Below are positions 32,937 to 41,569 of a stretch of 64,000 bases of DNA, in pieces (the stretch's first letter is position 1; every line of letters starts with the position of its first letter). Position numbers and translations under genes: made by a program. The DNA comes from Enterocloster clostridioformis (GTDB lineage: Bacteria; Bacillota; Clostridia; Lachnospirales; Lachnospiraceae): assembly GCF_020297485.1 (NCBI RefSeq), contig NZ_JAIWZC010000001.1, positions 3,472,001 to 3,536,000 of the forward strand. The letters are read 5' to 3'. A model generated the notes under the pieces. It was not told where the DNA came from, did no database searches, and saw only the letters and a list, made by a program, of their open reading frames with translations.

Positions 32937-33599
32937 TTACATAATTCTAACATTTTTAAGAGCCCCGGTCTTAGAAAACTGGGTCCACTCACACACATTT
33001 ACCGCGTGGTCCCCTATCCGCTCCAGGTACTTGGCCACCATCAGCAAATCAATTCCCTGGTCCGCCTGGTCCGGAGAGGATTGGAGCAGATGAATCACGT
33101 CATCCTTCACCTGGTTGAACAGCGTATCCACCTCGTCATCCCGTTCAATAATTTCCATGGCAGCGTCTAAATCCTGGTCGATGAATGCTTCTATGGCGTC
33201 GTGAACCATTGCGTTGGCGGATGCGGCCATAACCGGAAGATGCTTAACAATGTGATATGCATGCTCGCTTTTTATCCTCAGAATCAGCTCAGCAATATCC
33301 GAGGCATGGTCCCCTATCCGCTCCAGGTCCGTCACCACCTTAAGGGCAGTGGATACCTGGCGCAGGTCGCTGGCAACCGGCTGCTGGCGCAGTATCAGGG
33401 ACAGACATCTGGACTCGATGGCGCGCTCCATGTCATTGACTGTCCTGTCGCCCTTAATCACATCCTCAGCCATCATATAATCCTGGTCCTCAAATGCCGT
33501 GAAGGTCTGCTCAATGGCACTCTCCACCATATGGGCCATTTCTTTTAAATCCTGTTTTAATGCTTCTAACTCATGTTCGTACGTAACCCTAACGCTCAA
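32937..33599 (-). CDS. phoU: Phosphate-signalling protein PhoU
   Basis: The 220-residue protein is two repeated three-helix bundles, each with the E(G/A)xxD-x3-D metal-cluster pattern (ERIGDHASDIAEL around residue 85 and ERIGDHAVNVCEW near 200). It links Pst transport to the phosphate two-component system and represses it in phosphate-rich cells. The start is most likely TTG at 33599 (encoding SVRVTYEHELEAL next), behind GAAGGAAGG. Last gene of the pst operon. Confidence 0.95.
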   Translation of the reverse strand: MSVRVTYEHELEALKQDLKEMAHMVESAIEQTFTAFEDQDYMMAEDVIKGDRTVNDMERAIESRCLSLILRQQPVASDLRQVSTALKVVTDLERIGDHASDIAELILRIKSEHAYHIVKHLPVMAASANAMVHDAIEAFIDQDLDAAMEIIERDDEVDTLFNQVKDDVIHLLQSSPDQADQGIDLLMVAKYLERIGDHAVNVCEWTQFSKTGALKNVRIM

Positions 33600-33620
33600 T
33601 CTGATACCTTCCTTCTGCCA

Positions 33621-34382
33621 TCATCCGAAACGGCCTGTAATATAGTCTTCTGTCCTTTTATCCTTCGGCATGGTGAAAAGTTCGTCCGTAGTCGCATACT
33701 CCACTACCTCTCCCACCAGGAAAAATGCAGTGTGGTCCGCTATACGCGTGGCCTGCTGCATGTTATGGGTCACAATGGCCACCGTATATTTGCTCTTAAG
33801 ATCATCCATCAGATCCTCAATCTTCAGGGTGGATATGGGGTCCAGGGCGGATGTGGGTTCATCCATCAGAAGGACCTCCGGCTCCACGGCCAGGGCCCTG
33901 GCGATACAGAGGCGCTGCTGCTGTCCGCCGGACAGTCCCAGAGCTGATTTCTTCAGACGGTCAGAGACCTCATCCCACAGGGCCGCCCCCTTAAGGCTGC
34001 TCTCCACAATCTCATCCAGCTGGGCCTTATTCTTAATGCCATGGATTCTGGGTCCATAGGCAATGTTGTCATAGATACTCATGGGAAAAGGATTCGGCTG
34101 CTGGAATACCATGCCGATTTTCTTTCTCAGCAGGGTGGTATCCACCTGGGAATCATAAATATCCTCATCATCCAGGAGAACGGTCCCATCTATCTTAACG
34201 CCCGGCACCAGGTCGTTCATGCGGTTCAGTGTCTTCAGGTAAGTGGACTTGCCGCAGCCTGACGGCCCTATGAAGGCAGTAATCTTATGTTCATACAAAT
34301 CAAGGTTTATGTTTTTAAGGGCATGATTCTCCCCGTAGTACAGGTTCAGATTCCGGGTTGAAATCTTTGTTTTGCTTTCCAC
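33621..34382 (-). CDS. pstB: Phosphate ABC importer ATPase PstB
   Basis: The 253-residue ATPase has Walker [10 protein letters not shown] (about 37-45), the PstB-specific [12 protein letters not shown], signature LSGGQQQRL and Walker [15 protein letters not shown]. It powers the PstCA channel. Start is GTG at 34382 behind AAGGAG. It is placed between pstA and phoU as in most Firmicutes. Confidence 0.97.
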   Translation of the reverse strand: MESKTKISTRNLNLYYGENHALKNINLDLYEHKITAFIGPSGCGKSTYLKTLNRMNDLVPGVKIDGTVLLDDEDIYDSQVDTTLLRKKIGMVFQQPNPFPMSIYDNIAYGPRIHGIKNKAQLDEIVESSLKGAALWDEVSDRLKKSALGLSGGQQQRLCIARALAVEPEVLLMDEPTSALDPISTLKIEDLMDDLKSKYTVAIVTHNMQQATRIADHTAFFLVGEVVEYATTDELFTMPKDKRTEDYITGRFG

Positions 34383-34422
34383 GCTTATTCTCCTTTGCTA
34401 ATTGAAATGGTCCGACGCATCC

Positions 34423-35328
34423 CTATGCCCCGGCTTCCACATTGAACCGGTGGGACATGTATTTTGCCAGACCGTTGATTCCCAGTACAATGACTAAAAG
34501 GACCAAGGCCACGCCAAAGGCCTCATTATATTTTGCTTTCTGCATAAACAGATAGAGCTGTATGGTGAGGGTTCCTCCGGATTCAAATATCTTGGAAAGC
34601 AGATTCTTTGGAAGATAATAACCGCTTCCCGCCGTAAACAGCAGGGCTGCTGACTCTCCCACAATTCTTCCGATGGCCAGGATTACGCCTGTGAGGATTC
34701 CCGGCATGGCGCTGGGAAGAAGGATAGTCCGTATCATATACCATTTTGTGGCTCCGATTCCAAGGGCTCCATGGCGGTAGCTGTCCGGCACGGTCTTAAG
34801 CGCTTCCTGGGTGGTTCTGGTTATGAGGGGCAGAATCATAATGGTCAGGGTCAGGGCTCCCGTAAGAATGGAGTATCCCAGTCCCAGAACATTTCCAAAA
34901 AACACCATTCCAAACAAGCCGAATATAATAGACGGAATGCCGGACAGGGTTTCTGTGGTAAACTCAATCATCCGCACCACCCTACCCGGCTTTGCGTATT
35001 CATTCAGATATACGGCAGAGCCAATGCCCAGGGGCGTGGCGATGAGCAGGGTAATAATTACAATGTACAGTGTGTTTATGATATTTCCCAGGATTCCAAA
35101 GGTTCCCTTTGTCGCGCTTGAGGCAGTACTTAAAAATGCCCATGTAACATGCGGGATTCCCCCCACAAATACATAACCCATGATGCCTGCCAGAAGAAGG
35201 ATGGAGAAGCCGGCACAGGTATATATGATGACTGTAAGGAATACATCCAGGCCGCGTACCCGCTTGCCGTATATGCTGTCCTGTACGACGGAGTCCTTAT
35301 GAACCCGGACCGCAATATCATTTGTCAT
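34423..35328 (-). CDS. pstA: Phosphate ABC permease PstA
   Basis: The 301-residue membrane protein has six membrane segments and the permease loop with SYRHGALGIGATKWYMIRT; GESAALLFTAGS is typical of PstA. It pairs with PstC. Its start overlaps the pstC end by 11 bases and has GGGAGG upstream. Confidence 0.96.
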   Translation of the reverse strand: MTNDIAVRVHKDSVVQDSIYGKRVRGLDVFLTVIIYTCAGFSILLLAGIMGYVFVGGIPHVTWAFLSTASSATKGTFGILGNIINTLYIVIITLLIATPLGIGSAVYLNEYAKPGRVVRMIEFTTETLSGIPSIIFGLFGMVFFGNVLGLGYSILTGALTLTIMILPLITRTTQEALKTVPDSYRHGALGIGATKWYMIRTILLPSAMPGILTGVILAIGRIVGESAALLFTAGSGYYLPKNLLSKIFESGGTLTIQLYLFMQKAKYNEAFGVALVLLVIVLGINGLAKYMSHRFNVEAGA

Positions 35329-36256
35329 TCCTGTTTCCTCCCTTCTTTAAAATCCTGGTAAGGCTTATGTTGATAATCATGATAAATGCAAACAGTACCA
35401 GGCCAATGGTGAAAAGAACCTGTCTGTGAAGTCCCGCGGCATACCCCATCTCCGATACAATGGCTGTTGTGAGGAAGCGCACGGAATTAAAAGGAAGGGG
35501 CAGGTTTACGGAGCTTCCCGACACAAGGCTGATGGCCATGGCTTCACCGATAGCCCTGCCCGTTCCCAGCACAACAGCCGTTATAATGCCGGATTTGGCC
35601 GCAGGCACAATTACCTGGAATATGGTCTGTATCTTTGTGGCGCCCAGTGCCAGGGATGCGCTCTTTAAATGGGCCGGTACGGATCTCAGGGAAGATTCGC
35701 TGATACTGATGACCGTGGGGAGAATCATCAGGGCCAGTACCAGCACGGCTGATATCAGATTGGCTCCGCCGGTAAACTGATGTGTTTCAGACCCTTTAAA
35801 CAGCATCAGTTCCATTTTGTACATCAAAGGATTAAGAATCAGGATTCCCAGCAGGCCGTATATGACAGAGGGGATTCCGGCCAGAAGCTCGACCGCCGGA
35901 CGGACCATGTCGCTCAGCCGTTTGGGGGCTACCTCTGCAAGGAATATGGCTGTCATGACGCCGATAGGAACTCCAATCAGGATTGCCAGAAAGGTTCCCA
36001 CTATGGAGGTCAGGATGACAAACAGTATACCGAAGCTGGGGGATGCGGCTGCCGGCTGCCACACGGTCCCAAACAGGATTTCCAGCAGACCCACTTTAAA
36101 CAGTGCGGGCGTACCGCTGATAAGCATGTACAGTGTGATGGATGCAACAGCCAATACGGCGAAAAAGCCGCAGGCAGTAAAGATGCCCTGTGCAGCTTTT
36201 TCGACAGCGGACTTGCTGCCATGACTGGATCGTATGGAAAATGTCTCCGCTCTCAT
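35318..36256 (-). CDS. pstC: Phosphate ABC permease PstC
   Basis: The 312-residue membrane protein has six membrane segments and the conserved segments GIPSVIYGLLG, ASLALGATKIQTIFQV and GRAIGEAMAISLVSG. It forms the phosphate channel with PstA. Starts at MRAETFSIR behind AAAGGAG, 28 bases after pstS. Confidence 0.96.
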   Translation of the reverse strand: MRAETFSIRSSHGSKSAVEKAAQGIFTACGFFAVLAVASITLYMLISGTPALFKVGLLEILFGTVWQPAAASPSFGILFVILTSIVGTFLAILIGVPIGVMTAIFLAEVAPKRLSDMVRPAVELLAGIPSVIYGLLGILILNPLMYKMELMLFKGSETHQFTGGANLISAVLVLALMILPTVISISESSLRSVPAHLKSASLALGATKIQTIFQVIVPAAKSGIITAVVLGTGRAIGEAMAISLVSGSSVNLPLPFNSVRFLTTAIVSEMGYAAGLHRQVLFTIGLVLFAFIMIINISLTRILKKGGNRNDK

Positions 36257-36283
36257 GCAGGAAGTCTCCTTTCTCTATTCCGA

Positions 36284-37240
36284 TTATTTATCAACTGCAA
36301 TCAGTCCTACGGACTTCACAATCTCTGCGCCTTCATCTGAGTAGATATAATCGAAGAGGGCTTTTACCAGGTCATTCTGCTCGCTTATATCTCCCTTGGT
36401 AGCCATTACAAACGGACGGCTTAAGAAGTAGGAGCCAGCCTTGATGTTTTCCTCTGTAGGCTCAGCGCCTTCCAGCTTTACAGCCTTTACCGTATCGTCC
36501 AGTACATCCAGGGAAACATAGCCAATAGCGCCTGGCGTGGAAGCCACCTTTGCCATCACTGCGCCGGTGCTGTCCAGCTCATTGCTGTATTTGCACATGT
36601 CCTCCAGCTTTAACAGTTCCTCAAAGGCGCTTCTGGTGCCGGAGCCGGATTCACGTCCAACCACTACGATGGGAGCGTCATTTCCGCCTGCATCCTTCCA
36701 GTTGGTGATTTTTCCTTCGTAAATGTCAGACAGCTGCTGTTTGGTCAGGTCCTCTACCGTATTGGCCCCATCAACCACCACTGCGATTCCGTCAATGGCA
36801 ACAATGTTCTCAGCCACGCCGCCAGCCTTCTCCTCATCCTTTAAATTCCTGGAAGAATTGCCGATATCAGCTGTTCCATTGCTGACAGCCTCGATTCCCG
36901 CGCCGGATCCAACGAATTCAGCTGTCACCGTCACATTTGGATATTTCTCCATAAAGGACTCGCTGAGGGCATTGGCAAACTTCTCCATGGAAGTGGAGCC
37001 CACCATGCTGATGGCGCCGCTTAAATCGGCAGACTGAGCATTTTTTGCCTCTGTAGCAGCCTGGTCTTTTGTCTCTCCGGCCGTAGCGGAAGCTTCTGCG
37101 GCCGTCTCCGCGGTTGTTGCCGGAGCGGCTGTCCCTGCTGCGGTTGTCTCTGTGGTGCTGTTGCCGCATCCTGCCAGGATACCCATGGCCAGAACTGCTG
37201 TGCCTAACAGTGCTGTTAACTTCTTTCCATTCATTTTCAT
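36284..37240 (-). CDS. pstS: Phosphate-binding lipoprotein PstS
   Basis: The 318-residue protein has a lipoprotein signal (lipobox LAGC, Cys about 25), an Ala/Thr/Glu-rich linker of about 45 residues, and the PstS fold: ISMVGSTSMEKFANAL, FVGSGAGIEAVSNGTADIGNSSR, VVVGRESGSGTRSAFEEL provide the phosphate-binding Ser, Arg and Asp residues. It catches phosphate outside the membrane and feeds PstCA. First gene of the operon, with Pho-box-like repeats upstream. Confidence 0.96.
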   Translation of the reverse strand: MKMNGKKLTALLGTAVLAMGILAGCGNSTTETTAAGTAAPATTAETAAEASATAGETKDQAATEAKNAQSADLSGAISMVGSTSMEKFANALSESFMEKYPNVTVTAEFVGSGAGIEAVSNGTADIGNSSRNLKDEEKAGGVAENIVAIDGIAVVVDGANTVEDLTKQQLSDIYEGKITNWKDAGGNDAPIVVVGRESGSGTRSAFEELLKLEDMCKYSNELDSTGAVMAKVASTPGAIGYVSLDVLDDTVKAVKLEGAEPTEENIKAGSYFLSRPFVMATKGDISEQNDLVKALFDYIYSDEGAEIVKSVGLIAVDK

Positions 37241-37354
37241 AATACGTTTCCTCCTGAATCATTTCGTTTATTATCATGTTTTTTCTTATCTTTTCTACAG
37301 TTTGGAGTATACATAAGATTTACATCCGGAGAAATCATGATATGGTATAGTTTC

Positions 37355-37371
37355 TGTAAAATGTATGTAAA
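37355..37371 (-). promoter_or_regulatory. Putative Pho box upstream of pstS
   Basis: Minus-strand TTTACA-N5-TTTACA, matching the PhoP direct-repeat pattern TT(A/C/T)ACA with 5-base spacing. It lies about 115 bases before pstS, with a -10-like TATACT further down. No phoPR genes are in the window. Confidence 0.5.
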
Positions 37372-37390
37372 ACCGAAGCCCCGGCCCTGT

Positions 37391-37450
37391 GCTACTCATA
37401 CCGGCTCTCCCCACATCGGCGCCCCTCATACCGGTGCCCCTCATACCGGT
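37391..37450. repeat. Four tandem 15-base repeats
   Basis: Four 15-base units on the plus strand, the last two identical (GCCCCTCATACCGGT at 37421-37435 and 37436-37450), the first two diverged (GCTACTCATACCGGC; TCTCCCCACATCGGC). They lie between the pst Pho box and the kinase terminator. No credible ORF covers them. Confidence 0.75.
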
Positions 37451-37459
37451 GCATCCCGC

Positions 37460-37494
37460 AAAAAAGACGCCTGCCTCCACGGCAGACGCCTTTC
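37460..37494 (-). terminator. Terminator of the GH112/importer/kinase transcript
   Basis: Minus-strand stem AAAGGCGTCTGCC / GGCAGGCGTCTTT (two wobble pairs) with TTTTTTG, about 40 bases after the kinase stop. Confidence 0.82.
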
Positions 37495-37535
37495 ACCTTA
37501 TTTTATCCCGGTTTTACTTTAGTCTTATTCTTGTC

Positions 37536-38642
37536 TCAGCCCTTACAGACATCCTCCACAATACGTTCCATCTCTCCCCACTTCTTTTCCATATCCGCCA
37601 CCAGTCCGAACTGGGTGCGGCAGCGATCCAGATTATGCTTCTCCCTGGCAGTCTTAAAGTAAGTGTCGCCGGACAGATAATCCGTAAGGAACCGGATGCC
37701 GCATTCCAGGGTCATGAGCCTGGAACCCTGAGGAAGCATTTTAACCTCTGCTCCGGTAAGGCTTCCCGCGCACCCCTCCAGAAAGCCTCTGGTATAGATT
37801 TCAAAGAGAGGAATTGACAGGGACACCCTGCTTAAATCTGTTTCATCCTCCTGCGCGGTATTGGCGCCAAAGCGGATGGAATCCCCAAAATCAAAGATGG
37901 AAAGTCCCGGCATAACGGTATCCAGATCAATGATGCAGATGGCCTGGCCGGTCTTGTCATCAATCATGATATTGTTTAATTTGGTATCATTATGGGTCAC
38001 TCGCAGCGGTAGTTCGCCCTTAGCCAGCATATCCATGGCCAGCCCCATATCCTGCTCCCGGTCCATGGCAAACCGAATCTCATTTTGAACCTCTGACGCC
38101 CGTCCGCAGATATCTTCCTCCACCGCTTTCCTGAAAGCCCTGAACCTTCCCGGAGTGTCATGAAAACCCGGGATAGTCTCTGCCAGCTCTCTGGCAGGAT
38201 ATTGGGACAGAAGTCTCTGGAAATGCCCAAATGCCTTTCCGCTCTGGTAAAAGTCCTCCGGCTTCTCCACCAGGTTATAGCAGGTGGCTCCCTCAATAAA
38301 TAAGTACATCCTCCAGTAATTCCCCCGACTGTCCACATAGAAAGGAGCTCCCTCCCTGGTCTTTATGAGGTTCAGGGTCTCCCGGTCCGGGTCCCCGCTG
38401 TTTTTTATGACCTCCTGCCTCAGGAAGGTGGTGACCCCCTCAATATTGCGCATAAGGGACACCGGGTCCTGGAAGATATCCGTATTCATCCTCTGAAGAA
38501 TATAAGGGCGGTTCTCACATATAAGACGGAAGGTGTCATTGATGTGGCCGCTTCCATAGCGCTCGCAGCTCACTGCCGCCCCATCCGTGGCAAAAGCCCC
38601 GGCCGCCTCCTTGAGTATATGTTTATCCATTTCTGCACTCAT
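37536..38642 (-). CDS. Phosphotransferase-family sugar kinase, NahK (N-acetylhexosamine 1-kinase)-like
   Basis: About 368 residues from MSAEMDKHILKEA, whose ATG overlaps the stop of the nucleotidyltransferase gene (ATGA) and has GGGAGG upstream. The aminoglycoside-phosphotransferase fold is visible: nucleotide loop YGSGHINDTFRL, catalytic loop RVTHNDTKLNNIMID (about residue 200), and the Mg site CIIDLDTVMPG. This motif set matches NahK/LnpB, which phosphorylates GlcNAc or GalNAc at C1 during lacto-N-biose/galacto-N-biose breakdown. The neighbouring GH112 phosphorylase gene, importer and nucleotidyltransferase support that role. Other sugar-1-kinase specificities remain possible. Confidence 0.82.
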   Translation of the reverse strand: MSAEMDKHILKEAAGAFATDGAAVSCERYGSGHINDTFRLICENRPYILQRMNTDIFQDPVSLMRNIEGVTTFLRQEVIKNSGDPDRETLNLIKTREGAPFYVDSRGNYWRMYLFIEGATCYNLVEKPEDFYQSGKAFGHFQRLLSQYPARELAETIPGFHDTPGRFRAFRKAVEEDICGRASEVQNEIRFAMDREQDMGLAMDMLAKGELPLRVTHNDTKLNNIMIDDKTGQAICIIDLDTVMPGLSIFDFGDSIRFGANTAQEDETDLSRVSLSIPLFEIYTRGFLEGCAGSLTGAEVKMLPQGSRLMTLECGIRFLTDYLSGDTYFKTAREKHNLDRCRTQFGLVADMEKKWGEMERIVEDVCKG

Positions 38643-39574
38643 TTCACATATTCCTCCCAAAGTTTCTCCGGGTACAATCCCTTATCCTTAAGGTCCTTAA
38701 TGGCTTTTACCACTGTCTCTTTATCTTCTTTATAGGTAACTCCATACCAGCGGTCCACACTCTTTAGCACAGTCACCTCAGCCAGATCTGCCTTTAGAAG
38801 TTCATCTACCACAAAGGGCAGGAAATATTCGCATTTCATAGGATTTACAGGAAGGTTTTTATCCAGGAACGCCCCAAATCTGTTCTCCAGCTCGCCCAGA
38901 ATACTCTTTGTAAACCCCCACATGTTCATGGAAACAATGGTGGACTCAGGAAGTTCTGTCCATGTGGCGCCGTCATCCTCCGTATATTCCGCCTGATTCC
39001 CATGCTTTTCAATCCTGGTCCGTTCGTGGATATCCACCAGACGGCTGTCTGCATCTGTCCGGCACACGCCTCTTGCCACATATCCATTGTCTGTCAGGGT
39101 ATTATACAGCTTGTAGCCCACCATTGTATACTGGTATCTGCCCGTGTCCTCAACGGAGGACAGCTGGTTATAAATCATGCGAAAAGCTTCTTTTCCATAA
39201 TAATCATCTGCGTTGATTACCGCAAAAGGCCCGTCAATCAAATCCCTGCAGCAAAGCACTGCATGGCCCGTCCCCCACGGCTTTACCCTGCCCTCCGGCA
39301 CCTGGTATCCCTCAGGAATCTTATCCAGCTCCTGGTAAACATAGGCCACATCCATATATTTACTGACGCGGTTTCCAATATGAATCTTAAAATCGTTCTC
39401 AATGGCCTTCTTGATAATGAATATGACCTTTTCAAATCCCGCCTCCCTGGCATCAAATATGGAAAAATCAATGATAATATTCCCATAGGGGTCCACGGGG
39501 TCAATCTGCTTTAATCCTCCGTAACGGCTTCCCATACCCGCCGCCATAATCACTAATACTGGTTTCTGAGACAT
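38639..39574 (-). CDS. Sugar-1-phosphate nucleotidyltransferase (UDP-sugar pyrophosphorylase-like)
   Basis: About 311 residues starting MSQKPVLVIMAAGMGSRYGG (AGGAGG upstream), which is the nucleotide-binding GxGxRxGG signature of NTP transferases; VINADDYYGKEAF holds the metal-binding aspartate, and MNMWGFTKSIL is a sugar-binding segment. It would convert a hexose-1-phosphate plus NTP to an NDP-sugar. The partner kinase and phosphorylase make HexNAc-1-P and Gal-1-P, so either could be the substrate. In bifidobacteria this place is taken by GalT and GalE (lnpC/lnpD); neither is seen here. Exact substrate unproved. Confidence 0.82.
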   Translation of the reverse strand: MSQKPVLVIMAAGMGSRYGGLKQIDPVDPYGNIIIDFSIFDAREAGFEKVIFIIKKAIENDFKIHIGNRVSKYMDVAYVYQELDKIPEGYQVPEGRVKPWGTGHAVLCCRDLIDGPFAVINADDYYGKEAFRMIYNQLSSVEDTGRYQYTMVGYKLYNTLTDNGYVARGVCRTDADSRLVDIHERTRIEKHGNQAEYTEDDGATWTELPESTIVSMNMWGFTKSILGELENRFGAFLDKNLPVNPMKCEYFLPFVVDELLKADLAEVTVLKSVDRWYGVTYKEDKETVVKAIKDLKDKGLYPEKLWEEYVK

Positions 39575-39630
39575 GCTGTCCTTCCTCCTCACATGATATA
39601 TCCTTATTCCTTCACGCTTCCCGTTTCACC

Positions 39631-40521
39631 TTATCCCTTCACGCCGCCTCCGGTTACGCCCGCTATAATCTTCTCTGACAGGAAGATATACAGGATGAAG
39701 GTTGGCAGGAACACAATGACAACAGCAGAGAACATACCGGCCCAGTCACCTGTATATTTCATGGAGTTTATCATAGAATACAAGCCCACTGCCACCGGCC
39801 GTACCTTATCGGAATTTCCGAATATCAGGGAGATGAAATACTCATTCCAGATATTGATGAAGTTGAATATTGTAACGGTCACTATTCCCGGCTGGGCCAT
39901 AGGAAGCATAATCAGCCAGAAGGTCTTTACAGGCGGACAGCCGTCGATGGCAGCCGCTTCCTCAAACGCCCTGGACAGATTGGCAAAAAAGGTAGTTAGG
40001 AAAATGGTGGTGTAGGGTACATTGATTCCGATATACAGGAATATCAGAGTCGCCCGGTTTGCTGACACATTGTTAAGGATGTTGAGACCTGCCACCGCGG
40101 CAAACAGCGGAAGCACAATCATGACTACCGGTACTCCCATGGAAGCCACCAGGGATGACTGTATTAGTTTATTGCACACAAAGTCAAAACGTGACAGCGC
40201 GTAGGCTGCAGGCGCGCAAATCAGTATCAGCAGGGTACAGGATACCGCCGCATAAAACAGGGAGTTAAAGAAAATAGTGGATACATTGGAATTGACCCAT
40301 GCCTTCACATAGTTTTCTATATGGAATCCGCTCTCCAGCAGCTTATTGCCGAATATCTCCTTGGTGGTGGAAAAGCTGGCCATCAGGACCCAGCCCAGCA
40401 GGGCCAGGGTAAACAGAATCCACAGGGTAAGAATCAGGTATCCGGGGGCCAGCTTCAGTTCCTTCTTCCAGCGCACCGGTTCCCTGTACAGTTTTTCTTT
40501 TTTCTGAAATAATCCCGACAT
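39631..40521 (-). CDS. ABC sugar importer permease, MalG type
   Basis: About 296 residues from MSGLFQKKEKLYR (AAAGGGGG upstream; the longer frame to 40590 is unsupported). Six membrane segments and the EAA loop SRAFEEAAAIDGCPPVKTFW. Second permease of the importer for the GH112 locus, probably moving galacto-N-biose/lacto-N-biose or a related disaccharide. No ATPase gene is in the locus, so a shared MsmK-type ATPase is assumed. Confidence 0.9.
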   Translation of the reverse strand: MSGLFQKKEKLYREPVRWKKELKLAPGYLILTLWILFTLALLGWVLMASFSTTKEIFGNKLLESGFHIENYVKAWVNSNVSTIFFNSLFYAAVSCTLLILICAPAAYALSRFDFVCNKLIQSSLVASMGVPVVMIVLPLFAAVAGLNILNNVSANRATLIFLYIGINVPYTTIFLTTFFANLSRAFEEAAAIDGCPPVKTFWLIMLPMAQPGIVTVTIFNFINIWNEYFISLIFGNSDKVRPVAVGLYSMINSMKYTGDWAGMFSAVVIVFLPTFILYIFLSEKIIAGVTGGGVKG

Positions 40522-40537
40522 ATGTTTTCCCCCTTTC

Positions 40538-41443
40538 CTAGAATTCCAGATCTTTGTCCTGAAGCAGATGATTGCAGAGCCAGAACACAATGACCACGCA
40601 TACGCTCAGCATTACGCCGACCGCTGCTCCAATGCCGGAATTGCGCTCCGTGACGCTGTTGCCCGCCCCGAATATCTGCATGTACAGATAAACCATGGGC
40701 GTAATGGTCTGGGTATCAGCCGTGACCGTGGAGAACAGCTGGGACCATACGAAAAATCCAACGCTGGTAACGCTCCACATGGTAACATTGGTTCTGAACA
40801 CTCCTTTTAATAGGGGAAGTGTTATATAGCGGAACTGGCCGAACTTATTTGCCCCGTCCAGAGTGGCTGCCTCAAAATAATCGTCGCTGATGCGCTCGAT
40901 GCCGCTGGCAAATATCAGCATGTGATAGCCCACCATGCCGAAACAGTAGGCCAGGAGCAGAGCCATGAATTTGTGGTCGTTGTCCAGCCACTGTATCCTT
41001 GCCAGGGAATCCAGGCCCAAAGCCTGGAAGAAATTTTTAATCAGTCCGTACTTGGGGCTGTAGACATACTGGAGCCACATGGTCGCCAGGGCCACCGCGC
41101 TGACGATGTTAGGCAGATAAATCATTGCCCTGAAAAAGCTTTTGAAGCGGATGCTGCTGGTAATGATTACGGCAAACAGCAGAGCCAGGGACATGACGAT
41201 GATACCGCCGATAAACCATATCCGGGCCAGGTTCCACATGGAGATGCGGAACAAGGTGGTATTCGCCAGCTTCACATAGTTATCAATACCGCTGAAGGTC
41301 CATTTTGACATGGGGTCCGTGATTCCCTCAATCTTGAAAAAGCTCATAAGGATAGTCCTGATAATGGGATAAAGGAATACCAGGACGAACATCACCAACG
41401 CCGGTGTCATGAACACAATTATCATTCCCTTATTTTTTTTCAC
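40538..41443 (-). CDS. ABC sugar importer permease, MalF type
   Basis: About 301 residues. I take the GTG at 41443 (then KKNKGMIIVFM) because AGGAGG lies seven bases before it; the open frame to 41545 has no ribosome site. Six membrane segments, EAA loop SDDYFEAATLDGANKFGQFR. First permease of the CUT1 importer, 17 bases before the MalG-type gene. It lies directly behind the binding-protein gene. Confidence 0.88.
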   Translation of the reverse strand: MKKNKGMIIVFMTPALVMFVLVFLYPIIRTILMSFFKIEGITDPMSKWTFSGIDNYVKLANTTLFRISMWNLARIWFIGGIIVMSLALLFAVIITSSIRFKSFFRAMIYLPNIVSAVALATMWLQYVYSPKYGLIKNFFQALGLDSLARIQWLDNDHKFMALLLAYCFGMVGYHMLIFASGIERISDDYFEAATLDGANKFGQFRYITLPLLKGVFRTNVTMWSVTSVGFFVWSQLFSTVTADTQTITPMVYLYMQIFGAGNSVTERNSGIGAAVGVMLSVCVVIVFWLCNHLLQDKDLEF

Positions 41444-41569
41444 GCCGGTTCCTCCTAACATAAACCTGTTCCGGATACGCTCCGGAGTCCAAAAAGAGGC
41501 GGCAGCGTTATACGATGCCACCTCACTGTTGCATATTCCATGCAAAATGTGCCGAATGTATTAATCTGA

